A DNA stretch of 16,130 nt from Rubrobacter sp. (GTDB taxonomy: Bacteria > Actinomycetota > Rubrobacteria > Rubrobacterales > Rubrobacteraceae). The position numbers were made by a program, and so were the translations under genes. Positions 7,091 through 13,542 of the stretch are shown piece by piece. Each line of letters begins with the position of its first letter. Position 1 is the stretch's first letter. The stretch lies in assembly GCA_013817025.1 (NCBI GenBank), contig JACDDK010000003.1, positions 1 to 16,130 of the forward strand, in the 5' to 3' direction. The notes under the pieces are model-generated. The model was not told where the DNA came from. It was given only the letters and a program-made list of their open reading frames with translations, and did no database searches.

Positions 7091-7161
7091 ATAACGAATT
7101 TTACACCACCACTACTTAACAGAAGGAATAGAGATAACACCGCGACCAGAGAACGATGGCT

Positions 7162-7167
7162 TAGAAT
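7162..7167 (+). promoter_or_regulatory. -10 box of a likely leaderless transcript
   Basis: TAGAAT lies eight bases before the ATG at 7176, and no purine-rich ribosome site is present in the intervening AATTC stretch. A start seven bases after the box would give an almost leaderless mRNA, common in actinobacteria. No convincing -35 is visible. Confidence 0.35.
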
Positions 7168-7175
7168 ACGAATTC

Positions 7176-8171
7176 ATGCGGGAAGAAAAGCAGCTCGGCC
7201 TCGAAGCCGTCGACGTTCGGCGCTATCTGGAACGTTCGGGCGGGACGTACTCGGGCGACGTGTCGTTTCTGGCGCGGGGTGAGTACAGCCTAAATTATCT
7301 CGTGCGGGGGGACGAAGACCTCGTGGTGCGGCTGGTGACGGGAAGCCAGATCGGGCTTCCCCTAGAAGAACAAGCCCCCTACGAACACCACGCCCTAAAA
7401 CTCCTGGCCCCCTCGAACGTCACCCCGAAACCCTACCTCGTGGACCCAGCGCCCAAAGGTCTCCCCTACCCCCTGATAATCGAGGAGTACCTGCCAGGCC
7501 GTCCCCTCGACTACGCCACCGACATAAAAGCCGCCGCCCACTGCGTCGCAGCCATCCACGTCCTCGGCGTCCCTGCGGAACACCGCCTACAACTCCACCC
7601 CGACCCAGCACCCGCCATCTTCACCGAATCCCGCAGCCTGGCAGAACCGTACCTGCAATGGACCGGCGCGTCCGAGCAAAGCAAGGCCGGTCTGAGAAAA
7701 GGTTTCGAGCGCATCGAGAGCTTTTTGGAACAGAAGGACCTCTTAACCGGTGACGACCTCGCCATCGTCAACTACGACCTAAACACCCACAACTTCGTCG
7801 TCCATGACGGCGAGGCGAGGCTGTTGGACTGGGAGAAGGCGCGCATCGCTCCCCGCACCCAGGACCTCGCTCACTTCCTGCTTCCCACAACCACCCTCTG
7901 GCGCGACGCTTCCGCAACGCTCCTTTCGCAAGAGCAGGAACGCGAGTTCATCGACGCCTACCTGGAGAAGAACCCCATGCCCGACGTTGAACGCTTTCAC
8001 ACGCAACTCGCGGCGATGCGGACCATCGTGTCGTTGCGGGCCGTTTCGTGGTGCGCGTGGGCGTTGCGGGAGACGGCGCGTATCAGCCGTCCCATCGTCA
8101 ACGAGGAGACCCTGAACAAGAGCCGCCAATATTTGAAGCCGGAGTTTTTGGCGCGGCTGTTCGCCGCCTAG
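7176..8171 (+). CDS. Aminoglycoside phosphotransferase / choline kinase-fold protein (APH family)
   Basis: A 331-residue protein of the APH/ChoK branch of the protein-kinase-like fold. The nucleotide-binding lobe shows LARGEYSLNYLV (32-43, glycine-loop equivalent), VVRLVTG (50-56, with Arg52 where a Lys is common) and YPLIIEEYLPGRPL (98-111, hinge). The catalytic segment IVNYDLNTHNFVVHDGEARLLDWEKA keeps the catalytic Asp201, the metal-binding Asn206 and Asp218 (DWE, the DFG equivalent). However, the usual HGD of the Brenner motif is NYD here. It is the usual length for the family. Members phosphorylate small molecules such as sugars, choline, amino sugars or antibiotics. Nothing here identifies the substrate, and resistance should not be assumed. 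It is divergent from the NfeD/SPFH pair and probably monocistronic, with a hairpin after it. Confidence 0.85.
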   Translation: MREEKQLGLEAVDVRRYLERSGGTYSGDVSFLARGEYSLNYLVRGDEDLVVRLVTGSQIGLPLEEQAPYEHHALKLLAPSNVTPKPYLVDPAPKGLPYPLIIEEYLPGRPLDYATDIKAAAHCVAAIHVLGVPAEHRLQLHPDPAPAIFTESRSLAEPYLQWTGASEQSKAGLRKGFERIESFLEQKDLLTGDDLAIVNYDLNTHNFVVHDGEARLLDWEKARIAPRTQDLAHFLLPTTTLWRDASATLLSQEQEREFIDAYLEKNPMPDVERFHTQLAAMRTIVSLRAVSWCAWALRETARISRPIVNEETLNKSRQYLKPEFLARLFAA

Positions 8172-8189
8172 AGAAAAGAAGTTCGCATG

Positions 8190-8224
8190 AGCATTGCCGG
8201 GGCTAAAGAAAGCCCAGCAATGCT
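8190..8224 (+). terminator. Hairpin after the APH-family gene
   Basis: AGCATTGC (8190-8197) pairs with GCAATGCT (8217-8224). An inner GGGCT/AGCCC continues the stem after a small bulge, leaving a short A-rich loop. It lies 18 bases after the stop at 8171 and has no T-run, so terminator function is likely but not certain. Confidence 0.6.
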
Positions 8225-8286
8225 TACAGCGGCCCGACTTAAGGCACTCGTAAGAGAAACGCGATAAACGTACTTCGGGGTCATGC

Positions 8287-8292
8287 TACGAT
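8287..8292 (+). promoter_or_regulatory. -10 box upstream of the nucleoside hydrolase, likely leaderless
   Basis: TACGAT (TAnnnT type) lies nine bases before the ATG at 8302. No ribosome site is visible between, and no good -35 is seen. A leaderless transcript is inferred. Confidence 0.35.
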
Positions 8293-8301
8293 CCCGAGAC
8301 C

Positions 8302-9198
8302 ATGATGCCAGCACCCACTCGCATAATCCTCGACTGCGACACCGCCAATGAGATCGACGACCAATTCGCCATCACCCACGCCCTCGGCCAGCCTGATGGC
8401 ACCCTCGACGTGCGAGCCGTAGTCTCCGTTCACAACACCACCGCCCACGGCCCCGGCTCCCGCGATATGTACCAGGAGGAAGCCGAAAGAGTGGTGGCAT
8501 TCTGCGGGTCGGACATTCCGTGCATCCCCGGCGCAGAGCGCCCGATGGAGACGCCCGGAGAGCCCGTACCGAGCGAGGGCCTGGACTTTCTGATCGAAGA
8601 GGCGCGGCGGGGACCGCTAACGGTCGTGGCGACAGGCCCGGCGACGGACGTGGCCTCGCTCCTGCTCGTCGCGCCGGAGGTGCTGGAGAACGTGCGGGTA
8701 GTGTGGCTCGGGGGATTTGGAGACGAGGAGCATTACGGGCGCTACGAGTTGCGGATGGGCGAATTGAACGGGCGGGCGGACATCGCGGCGTGGCGGACGC
8801 TTTTCGAGCGGCGGGTGGAGTTGCTGCTCGTGCCAGGGTGGCCGGCGGCGGCGAAGATCGTGGTGGAGGCGGCGTCGTTCGCGGTGGAGTTGCGCGGGCT
8901 CGGACGGGCGGTTGCGGACTATTTGGCGGAGATACTGGAACGCTGGACGGAGGAACGCGGCGGCGAGGTTAGCCGACGAGAGAAGATCATCTGGGATATA
9001 GCCTGCATCGCCGCCGTCATCGACCCGCAATCCGTCACGGTGGATAAGCTCGCGGTTCCTACCCTCGACGCCGCCGGAGCGCACGACTTCTCGAAACACG
9101 GGCGGAAAATAGAGGTGGTGCGGGATCTTGACGAAGAGCGAGTACTATCCGGCTTGATGCGGGCGCTCGCCCGGCACCCGAAGAGGACGGAGCCCTGA
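8302..9198 (+). CDS. Nucleoside hydrolase (inosine/uridine-preferring-like family)
   Basis: A 298-residue enzyme that would hydrolyse the N-glycosidic bond of ribonucleosides to free base plus ribose. The calcium-binding cluster is LDCDTANEIDDQFA (10-23), a variant of DxDPGxDDA with two extra residues, seen in a bacterial subfamily with NEIDDQ. TGPATDVASLL (111-121), VVWLGGFG (133-140) and GELNGRADIAAW (153-164, ELN for the usual EFN) are further family blocks. Near the C-terminus the family's HD pair is WD here (Trp231-Asp232, IIWDIACIAAVIDP). The Asp is the expected calcium ligand, but the proton-donor His of IU-type enzymes is absent. Two ATGs are adjacent (8302 and 8305). It stands 89 bases upstream of an ABC importer operon on the same strand, suggesting linked uptake and salvage. 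Family sure; base specificity inferred. Confidence 0.9.
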   Translation: MMPAPTRIILDCDTANEIDDQFAITHALGQPDGTLDVRAVVSVHNTTAHGPGSRDMYQEEAERVVAFCGSDIPCIPGAERPMETPGEPVPSEGLDFLIEEARRGPLTVVATGPATDVASLLLVAPEVLENVRVVWLGGFGDEEHYGRYELRMGELNGRADIAAWRTLFERRVELLLVPGWPAAAKIVVEAASFAVELRGLGRAVADYLAEILERWTEERGGEVSRREKIIWDIACIAAVIDPQSVTVDKLAVPTLDAAGAHDFSKHGRKIEVVRDLDEERVLSGLMRALARHPKRTEP

Positions 9199-9287
9199 TC
9201 CAAGCCCCCTCCGTCAGCGTACACCGCTATGCGTAACCTTCGACCAACACACCCATTCCCCTACGGGACCGAAAGGACTCTTCAGCC

Positions 9288-10523
9288 TTGAACTTCCGAC
9301 TTCTAGTGTTGGCCGCGCTCACCGCCCTACTAATGTCGCTCGCGGCTTGCGGTAGTAGCGGCGGCTCGGGAGACTCGTCTTCCGGCGAGGATCGTCCTTT
9401 CCCCGAGCTAGAGGAAGCCGCCCGAGGCACGAAGGTCAACCTCTCGATGTACGGCGGCGACGACGCCATCAACGCCTACGTCGACGACTACGTCATCCCC
9501 GAGCTGAAGAAGAAGCACGATATAGAACTGACGCGCACGCCCCTGAACGACACCGCCGATGCGGTGAACAAGCTACTGAACGAGAAGCAGGCCGGCAAGG
9601 ACGAGGGGACCATCGACCTCGTGTGGCTCAACGGCGAGAACTTCGCCACCGGCGCGGACGCGAGCCTCTGGTACGGACCGTGGGCCGAGGAACTACCGAA
9701 CGCCAAGTACATCGACTGGGAGAGCCCGAGCATAAACCGCGACTTCGGCTACCCCGTCGAGGGCCGCGAGGCACCGTGGGGCAAGGCGCAGTTCGTCATG
9801 ATCCACGACTCTGAGAAGGTAAAAGACCCACCGAAGACGATGGACGAACTGCGCGAGTGGACGGAGGACAACCCTGGCCGCTTCACCTACCCGGCCCCGC
9901 CGGACTTCACGGGCAACGCTTTCACCGAGCAAGTCTTCTACGGCGTGACCGGCGGCCCGAAGCCCTACCAGAAGCCCTTCGACGAGAAAGTCTTCGAGGA
10001 AAAGTCGCCCGAGTTCTCGGAGTTCCTAAACGACATAGAGCCGAACCTCTGGCGCGAGGGCGAGACTTATCCCGAGACCTCCACCAAGCTCGATGAGCTT
10101 TATCAGAACGGCGAGGTGTGGTTGACGATGAGCTACAACCCGCTGCTAGCGCAGCGTCAAATAAGCAAGGGCTTGTTCTCGAAGAGCACACGCACATATC
10201 TGTTCGAGGACGGCACCCTCAACAACACCCACTACCTCGCCATCCCGTCCAACGGGCCGAACAAGGCCGGGGCGCAAGTCGTGGCCAACTTCCTCGAAAG
10301 TCCGGAGGCGCAGGTGGAGAAGCAGGATCCGGACGGCTGGGGCGACCTTACGGCCCTGAGCGTGGACCGACTGCCCGAGGACGCGCGGAAGAAGCTCTCG
10401 GAGCCCGAGGGGACGGCGACGCTCTCGACGCAGGAGTTGGAGAAGAACCGGGTGCCGGAGGCTCGTTCGGAGTGGTTGCTCGCCATCGAGGATGCGTGGA
10501 AGGAGAAAGTCCTAAAGGACTAG
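9288..10523 (+). CDS. ABC transporter substrate-binding lipoprotein (YnjB-like)
   Basis: A 411-residue extracytoplasmic binding protein. The N-terminus NFRLLVLAALTALLMSLAAC is a lipoprotein signal with lipobox SLAAC, lipidated Cys21, followed by a Gly/Ser-rich tether. The mature part has VNLSMYGGDDAINAYVDDYVIPELKKKHDI, DLVWLNGENFATG and YPVEGREAPWGKAQFVMIHD. These resemble the YnjB/COG4134 branch of solute-binding proteins, whose ligand is not established. The start is TTG at 9288, with AAAGGA ten bases upstream. The next Met (residue 16) would destroy the signal peptide. It is the first gene of a four-gene importer operon: permease, permease and ATPase follow with gaps of three bases or overlaps. 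The adjacent nucleoside hydrolase hints at a nucleoside-like ligand; treat that as a guess. Confidence 0.85.
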   Translation: MNFRLLVLAALTALLMSLAACGSSGGSGDSSSGEDRPFPELEEAARGTKVNLSMYGGDDAINAYVDDYVIPELKKKHDIELTRTPLNDTADAVNKLLNEKQAGKDEGTIDLVWLNGENFATGADASLWYGPWAEELPNAKYIDWESPSINRDFGYPVEGREAPWGKAQFVMIHDSEKVKDPPKTMDELREWTEDNPGRFTYPAPPDFTGNAFTEQVFYGVTGGPKPYQKPFDEKVFEEKSPEFSEFLNDIEPNLWREGETYPETSTKLDELYQNGEVWLTMSYNPLLAQRQISKGLFSKSTRTYLFEDGTLNNTHYLAIPSNGPNKAGAQVVANFLESPEAQVEKQDPDGWGDLTALSVDRLPEDARKKLSEPEGTATLSTQELEKNRVPEARSEWLLAIEDAWKEKVLKD

Positions 10524-10526
10524 GCT

Positions 10527-11378
10527 TTGGGAGGACGGCTCAAGATAGCGTTGCTCCTCGCGCCGGCGCTAGTCGTGATCGGGGTCCTCTTCGCCGGGGG
10601 ACTGGCTACCGCCTTCATCCAATCTCTAGGCTACATGCCCGCCATCGGGCAGACGGAACTAAGCCTCGACGCCTACCGCGAGATCCTGACCGGAGAAGAG
10701 TTTTTATCTTCGCTCGCCCTAACCTTCTACGTCGCCGGGGCTTCGACCGTTATCTCCACGGTGCTCGCGGTGCTGGCGGCGTTGGCGTTGCGGCGTTCGA
10801 GCGGGCGGGTTTCGTCGGTGGTGTTTCAGTTGCCGATCACCATTCCGCACCTCGTCGCCGCCGTTGGGATCGCGCTCGTCGTCGGCCAGACCGGGCTCGG
10901 GGCGCGCCTGGCGGCGGCGCTCGGCCTGATCGGGGAGCCGAGGGACTTCCCCGCCCTCCTGTACGATAAGTACTCCATCGGCATCATCCTCACCTACGTC
11001 TGGAAGGAGGTACCGTTTATCGCGCTCGTGGTGCTCGCCTCCCTGCGCGGCGTGGCCTCGGAGCTTGAGGACGTGGCGCGGACTTTAGGGGCGGGGGCGT
11101 GGCGGCGGTTCTGGTACGTGGTGTTTCCGGTGATATCTCCGGCGGTCGTGGCTTCGAGCTTGATCGTCTTCGCGTTCACCTTCGGCGCGTTCGAGGTGCC
11201 GTACCTGCTCGGCAAGACCTACCCGACGATCCTGCCGGTAACGGCCTACAACGAGTACCGCGACACCGACCTCGCCGCCCGCCCGGTGGCGATGGCTATA
11301 AACGTCCTGATCACCCTCGTCACCACCGTCGTAGCCGCCGTGTACCTGCGGCTCGCAAGGAACCTCGGGCGTGGGTAA
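10527..11378 (+). CDS. ABC transporter permease (first of pair)
   Basis: A 283-residue inner-membrane permease with about six hydrophobic segments, starting with LKIALLLAPALVVIGVLFAGGLATAF. The cytoplasmic coupling (EAA) loop is at 179-201: ELEDVARTLGAGAWRRFWYV followed by VFP, with the conserved EA...G...F...P spacing, which contacts the ATPase. It belongs to the BinPDT (MetI-like) permease superfamily, close in order and type to the YnjC half of E. coli ynjBCD (where both permease halves are fused). The start is TTG at 10527, three bases after the stop of the binding-protein gene. The next gene overlaps its end by eight bases, so translation is probably coupled throughout. Confidence 0.88.
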   Translation: MGGRLKIALLLAPALVVIGVLFAGGLATAFIQSLGYMPAIGQTELSLDAYREILTGEEFLSSLALTFYVAGASTVISTVLAVLAALALRRSSGRVSSVVFQLPITIPHLVAAVGIALVVGQTGLGARLAAALGLIGEPRDFPALLYDKYSIGIILTYVWKEVPFIALVVLASLRGVASELEDVARTLGAGAWRRFWYVVFPVISPAVVASSLIVFAFTFGAFEVPYLLGKTYPTILPVTAYNEYRDTDLAARPVAMAINVLITLVTTVVAAVYLRLARNLGRG

Positions 11379-12189
11379 GCGTCGCTCGAACGCGGGCTTG
11401 CTCCTGGTGGCGGCACTCGTGGCGCTGCCGTTCGTGCCGCTGTTTCTGTGGACGTTCGCGGGGGAGTGGCGCTTCCCGGACTTGTTGCCGACGGAGTGGT
11501 CGATGCGCGGGATCGAGTACCTTCTGGAGCCCGGCGGCGGGGTGCTCGGGGCGACGCTGAACAGCCTCGCCCTCGGCGTATCCGTGGCGGCGGCTTCGGT
11601 GGCGGTCGGGCTCCCGGCGGGGATGGCTTTGGGTGGGTACGAGTGGCGCTTCAAGGGGGCGGTCATTTTCTTTATCCTGCTGCCTATACTCGTGCCGCCG
11701 CTGGCTTCTACGATGGGTGTGCATTTGACGTTTATCCGACTCGGGTTGGCGGATACGCTCTTTGGAGTATTTCTGGTGCATCTGGTGCCGACGGTGCCGT
11801 ACACGGCGATCATCCTGACGAGCGTCTTCGCGGAACGACCGGGGGATCTTGAGGAGGCGGCGCGGACTCTAGGGGCGAGCCCGTGGCGGGCGTTCCGGCA
11901 CGTGACGCTGCCGGACGTGGCTCCTGGGGTAGCGGTGGCGGGGTTGTTCGCGTTTCTCATCTCGTGGGGGCAGTACATTTTGACGCTCCTGATCGGGGGC
12001 GGCAACGTCGTCACCCTCCCCATGCTCCTGTTCTCCGCCGCCTCCGGCAACGACCCCGTCCTCTCCTCCGCCCTGGCGTTGGTCTTCGCCCTCCCCGCCG
12101 TCCTGGCCCTGATAGTCGCCCTGCGCTTCCTAAAGCCCGACGATTCCGGCGAGGGCCGAGCCTTCGTCGGTCTCGGTAAAGTCTCTTGA
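11371..12189 (+). CDS. ABC transporter permease (second of pair)
   Basis: A 272-residue MetI-like permease with about six membrane segments (LLLVAALVALPFVPLFLWTF at 10-29 is the first). The EAA loop LEEAARTLGASPWRAFRHVT, then LPDVAPG, lies at 160-186 and aligns well with that of the first permease (LEDVARTLGAGAWRRFWYVV). The two therefore form a heterodimeric channel. The start GTG at 11371 overlaps the upstream stop by eight bases. Its own stop overlaps the ATPase start by four bases (TTGA). Same operon and substrate as the neighbouring genes; the ligand is unknown. Confidence 0.88.
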   Translation: MGKRRSNAGLLLVAALVALPFVPLFLWTFAGEWRFPDLLPTEWSMRGIEYLLEPGGGVLGATLNSLALGVSVAAASVAVGLPAGMALGGYEWRFKGAVIFFILLPILVPPLASTMGVHLTFIRLGLADTLFGVFLVHLVPTVPYTAIILTSVFAERPGDLEEAARTLGASPWRAFRHVTLPDVAPGVAVAGLFAFLISWGQYILTLLIGGGNVVTLPMLLFSAASGNDPVLSSALALVFALPAVLALIVALRFLKPDDSGEGRAFVGLGKVS

Positions 12190-13214
12190 GCGCGAGGCTG
12201 GAGATACAGAACCTCTCCCACCGCTACCGGCGGGGAGAAGAGGCGCTCTCGGATCTGAGCCTCACCGTCGAGCCCGGCGAGTTGGTTGCCCTGCTAGGCC
12301 CGAGCGGCTGCGGCAAGACGACGGCGCTCAAGGTAGTCGCGGGCCTGTTGCGGCCCACGGCGGGGGACGTTCGGGTGGACGGCGTCTCGGTCGTGGGTAC
12401 GCCGCCGGAGAGGCGAGCGGCGGCGATGGTCTTCCAGAAGTCACTGCTCTTCCCGCACATGAGCGTCGAGGCGAACGTGGGCTTCGGCCTGCGGATGCGT
12501 GGCGTGTCCAACGAGGACACAGCCCGTCGCGTCGCGTCGGCGCTCGGTCGCGTGCGGATGGATGATTTCGCCGAACGCCAACCCGGCGAGCTTTCGGGTG
12601 GGCAGCAGCAGCGCGTCGCGCTCGCCCGCGCCCTCGTCACCGAGCCCGGCCTGTTGCTCCTGGACGAGCCCTTGAGCGCCCTCGACGCCAACCTGCGCGA
12701 GGAGATGCGCGCCCTCATAATAGAGCTTCAGCGCGAGGGCGGATATACGACGGTCTTCGTTACCCACGACCAGGAGGAAGCCGTGGTTCTCGCCGACCGC
12801 ATAGCCTTGCTCTTCGACGGCAAACTTCAGATGTACGACCGGCCCGAAGCCTTCTACGACCGCCCGGTCAGCCGCACCGCCGCCCGGTTCTTCGGCGCGA
12901 CCAACTTCATCGAGGGGCACGCTGAAAACGGCGCTGTCCACACCCCGCTCGGCAAGCTGCGCCTCGCCACCCCGCCCCCGCCCGGCAAGGTAACCCTCAC
13001 CATCCGCCCCGAAGCCGTGCGCCTGGAGGCCGGGGAGAACTCCTTCACCGCCCGCGTCGCCTCCGCCGCTTACCTCGGTACCCGGATCCACTACGGACTG
13101 GAGACCAGCGACACCAGCCTGCGGGCCGCCCTGCCGCCCCACGTCCGGCTGCGCGTCGGGGATAAAGTAACGGCGCGGCTTCCGGCGGAGTCGTTGTGGG
13201 TGTTGGATCCATAG
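12186..13214 (+). CDS. ABC transporter ATP-binding protein (CUT1/PotA-like with TOBE domain)
   Basis: A 342-residue ATPase. Walker A GPSGCGKTT is at 38-46, Q-loop Gln84 lies in MVFQKSLLFPHMSV, the signature LSGGQQQ at 136-142, Walker B LLLLDEP at 156-162, the D-loop SALD, and the switch His194 in FVTHDQEEA. A C-terminal regulatory OB/TOBE region (about 235-342) includes LTIRPEAVRL, as in spermidine/putrescine, iron and maltose importer ATPases. It powers the importer made by the preceding three genes. The start is TTG at 12186, overlapping the permease stop (TTGA). The last codons end just before a region with no established gene; no clear terminator hairpin follows the stop. Confidence 0.93.
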   Translation: MSARLEIQNLSHRYRRGEEALSDLSLTVEPGELVALLGPSGCGKTTALKVVAGLLRPTAGDVRVDGVSVVGTPPERRAAAMVFQKSLLFPHMSVEANVGFGLRMRGVSNEDTARRVASALGRVRMDDFAERQPGELSGGQQQRVALARALVTEPGLLLLDEPLSALDANLREEMRALIIELQREGGYTTVFVTHDQEEAVVLADRIALLFDGKLQMYDRPEAFYDRPVSRTAARFFGATNFIEGHAENGAVHTPLGKLRLATPPPPGKVTLTIRPEAVRLEAGENSFTARVASAAYLGTRIHYGLETSDTSLRAALPPHVRLRVGDKVTARLPAESLWVLDP

Positions 13215-13250
13215 GCTCCGAGTCTCAGGTATGGGGTGTCGGGTAAAACC

Positions 13251-13267
13251 GCTCTCGGAAGTTCGGT
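13251..13267 (+). repeat. Copy 1 of a 17-base direct repeat (GCTCTCGGAASTTCGGT)
   Basis: Matches 13457-13473 with one mismatch (G versus C at position 11). It contains the TCTCGGAA core found repeatedly on both sides of the RTX gene. Confidence 0.7.
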
Positions 13268-13275
13268 TCATGCCG

Positions 13276-13304
13276 TTGTACGCAGAGCAGCGTTTTGCTA
13301 CTAT
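13276..13304 (+). promoter_or_regulatory. Orphan sigma70-type promoter with repeated -10 sequence
   Basis: TTGTAC (13276-13281) and TACTAT (13299-13304) are spaced by 17 bases. A second TACTATA copy follows nine bases later (13308-13314), giving a direct repeat TACTATA-GT-TACTATA that includes a palindromic ACTATAGT. The predicted start falls at about 13311, close to an ATG at 13315. What it drives is uncertain. Confidence 0.5.
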
Positions 13305-13314
13305 AGTTACTATA

Positions 13315-13479
13315 ATGAAGGTGGCAAGGGCAAAAGGAGCAGTGCGAGGTACAGAACCCTTATTAGCAGCTGTAGCCGAGGAAGATGCACCGGCGGGAGG
13401 AGGCTCGTTCGCTAGGGTCTCCCACTCCCCTATTCCTCCACGTTCCGAGAATGGAAGCTCTCGGAACTTCGGTACATAA
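13315..13479 (+). CDS. Possible small protein (54 codons) of unknown function
   Basis: An open frame MKVARAKGAVRGTEPLLAAV, then AEEDAPAGGGSFARVSHSPIPPRSENGSSRNFGT. It begins almost at the predicted start site of the promoter at 13276-13304, so translation would be leaderless. It is basic at the N-terminus, acidic in the middle, has no membrane segment, and I recognise no family. Its last codons run through a perfect hairpin (13442-13467), which is unusual for a coding end and lowers confidence. It could instead be a small RNA or a decayed regulator. The 328-base gap 13215-13542 otherwise contains only the repeats, hairpins and promoter listed here. Confidence 0.3.
   Translation: MKVARAKGAVRGTEPLLAAVAEEDAPAGGGSFARVSHSPIPPRSENGSSRNFGT
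13442..13473 (+). repeat. Perfect inverted repeat and copy 2 of the 17-base direct repeat
   Basis: GTTCCGAGA (13442-13450) pairs with TCTCGGAAC (13459-13467), a 9-base-pair stem with an 8-base loop. The right arm is embedded in GCTCTCGGAACTTCGGT (13457-13473), which repeats 13251-13267. It may be a transcription end for the upstream promoter, a protein-binding site or a REP-like element. No T-run follows. Confidence 0.6.
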
Positions 13480-13490
13480 GGGCAAAGGAA

Positions 13491-13516
13491 GGGCCGGAGC
13501 GTAGATGCCCCGGTCC
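13491..13516 (-). terminator. Weak terminator candidate after the RTX gene
   Basis: On the minus strand GGACCGGGGC, loop ATCTAC, GCTCCGGCCC forms an interrupted stem 27 bases after the RTX stop, followed by CTTCCTTT. The pairing has mismatches, so this is tentative. Confidence 0.35.
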
Positions 13517-13542
13517 GTTTGGTGCTTCGGCGTTCTGGAGGT

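Noticed and set aside
9199..9287. Possible riboswitch or attenuator before the ABC operon
   Set aside because: I looked for TPP, purine, SAM and similar conserved cores, and for a strong hairpin with a T-run, and found none in these 89 bases.
10118..10969. A 283-codon plus-strand frame spanning the end of the binding protein and the first permease
   Set aside because: It crosses a well-supported gene boundary in another frame and its translation is Arg/Gly/Ala-rich without any domain.
11085..12221. A 378-codon open frame on the minus strand opposite the two ABC permeases
   Set aside because: It is rich in Arg, Ser, Thr and Pro with no domain, as expected from the antisense of GC-rich coding DNA. 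The plus-strand frames carry clear EAA loops, membrane segments and operon spacing.
13231..13314. Upstream extension of the 54-codon frame to an ATG at 13231
   Set aside because: The extension would cover the -35/-10 promoter and the direct repeat, and its peptide shows no recognisable feature.
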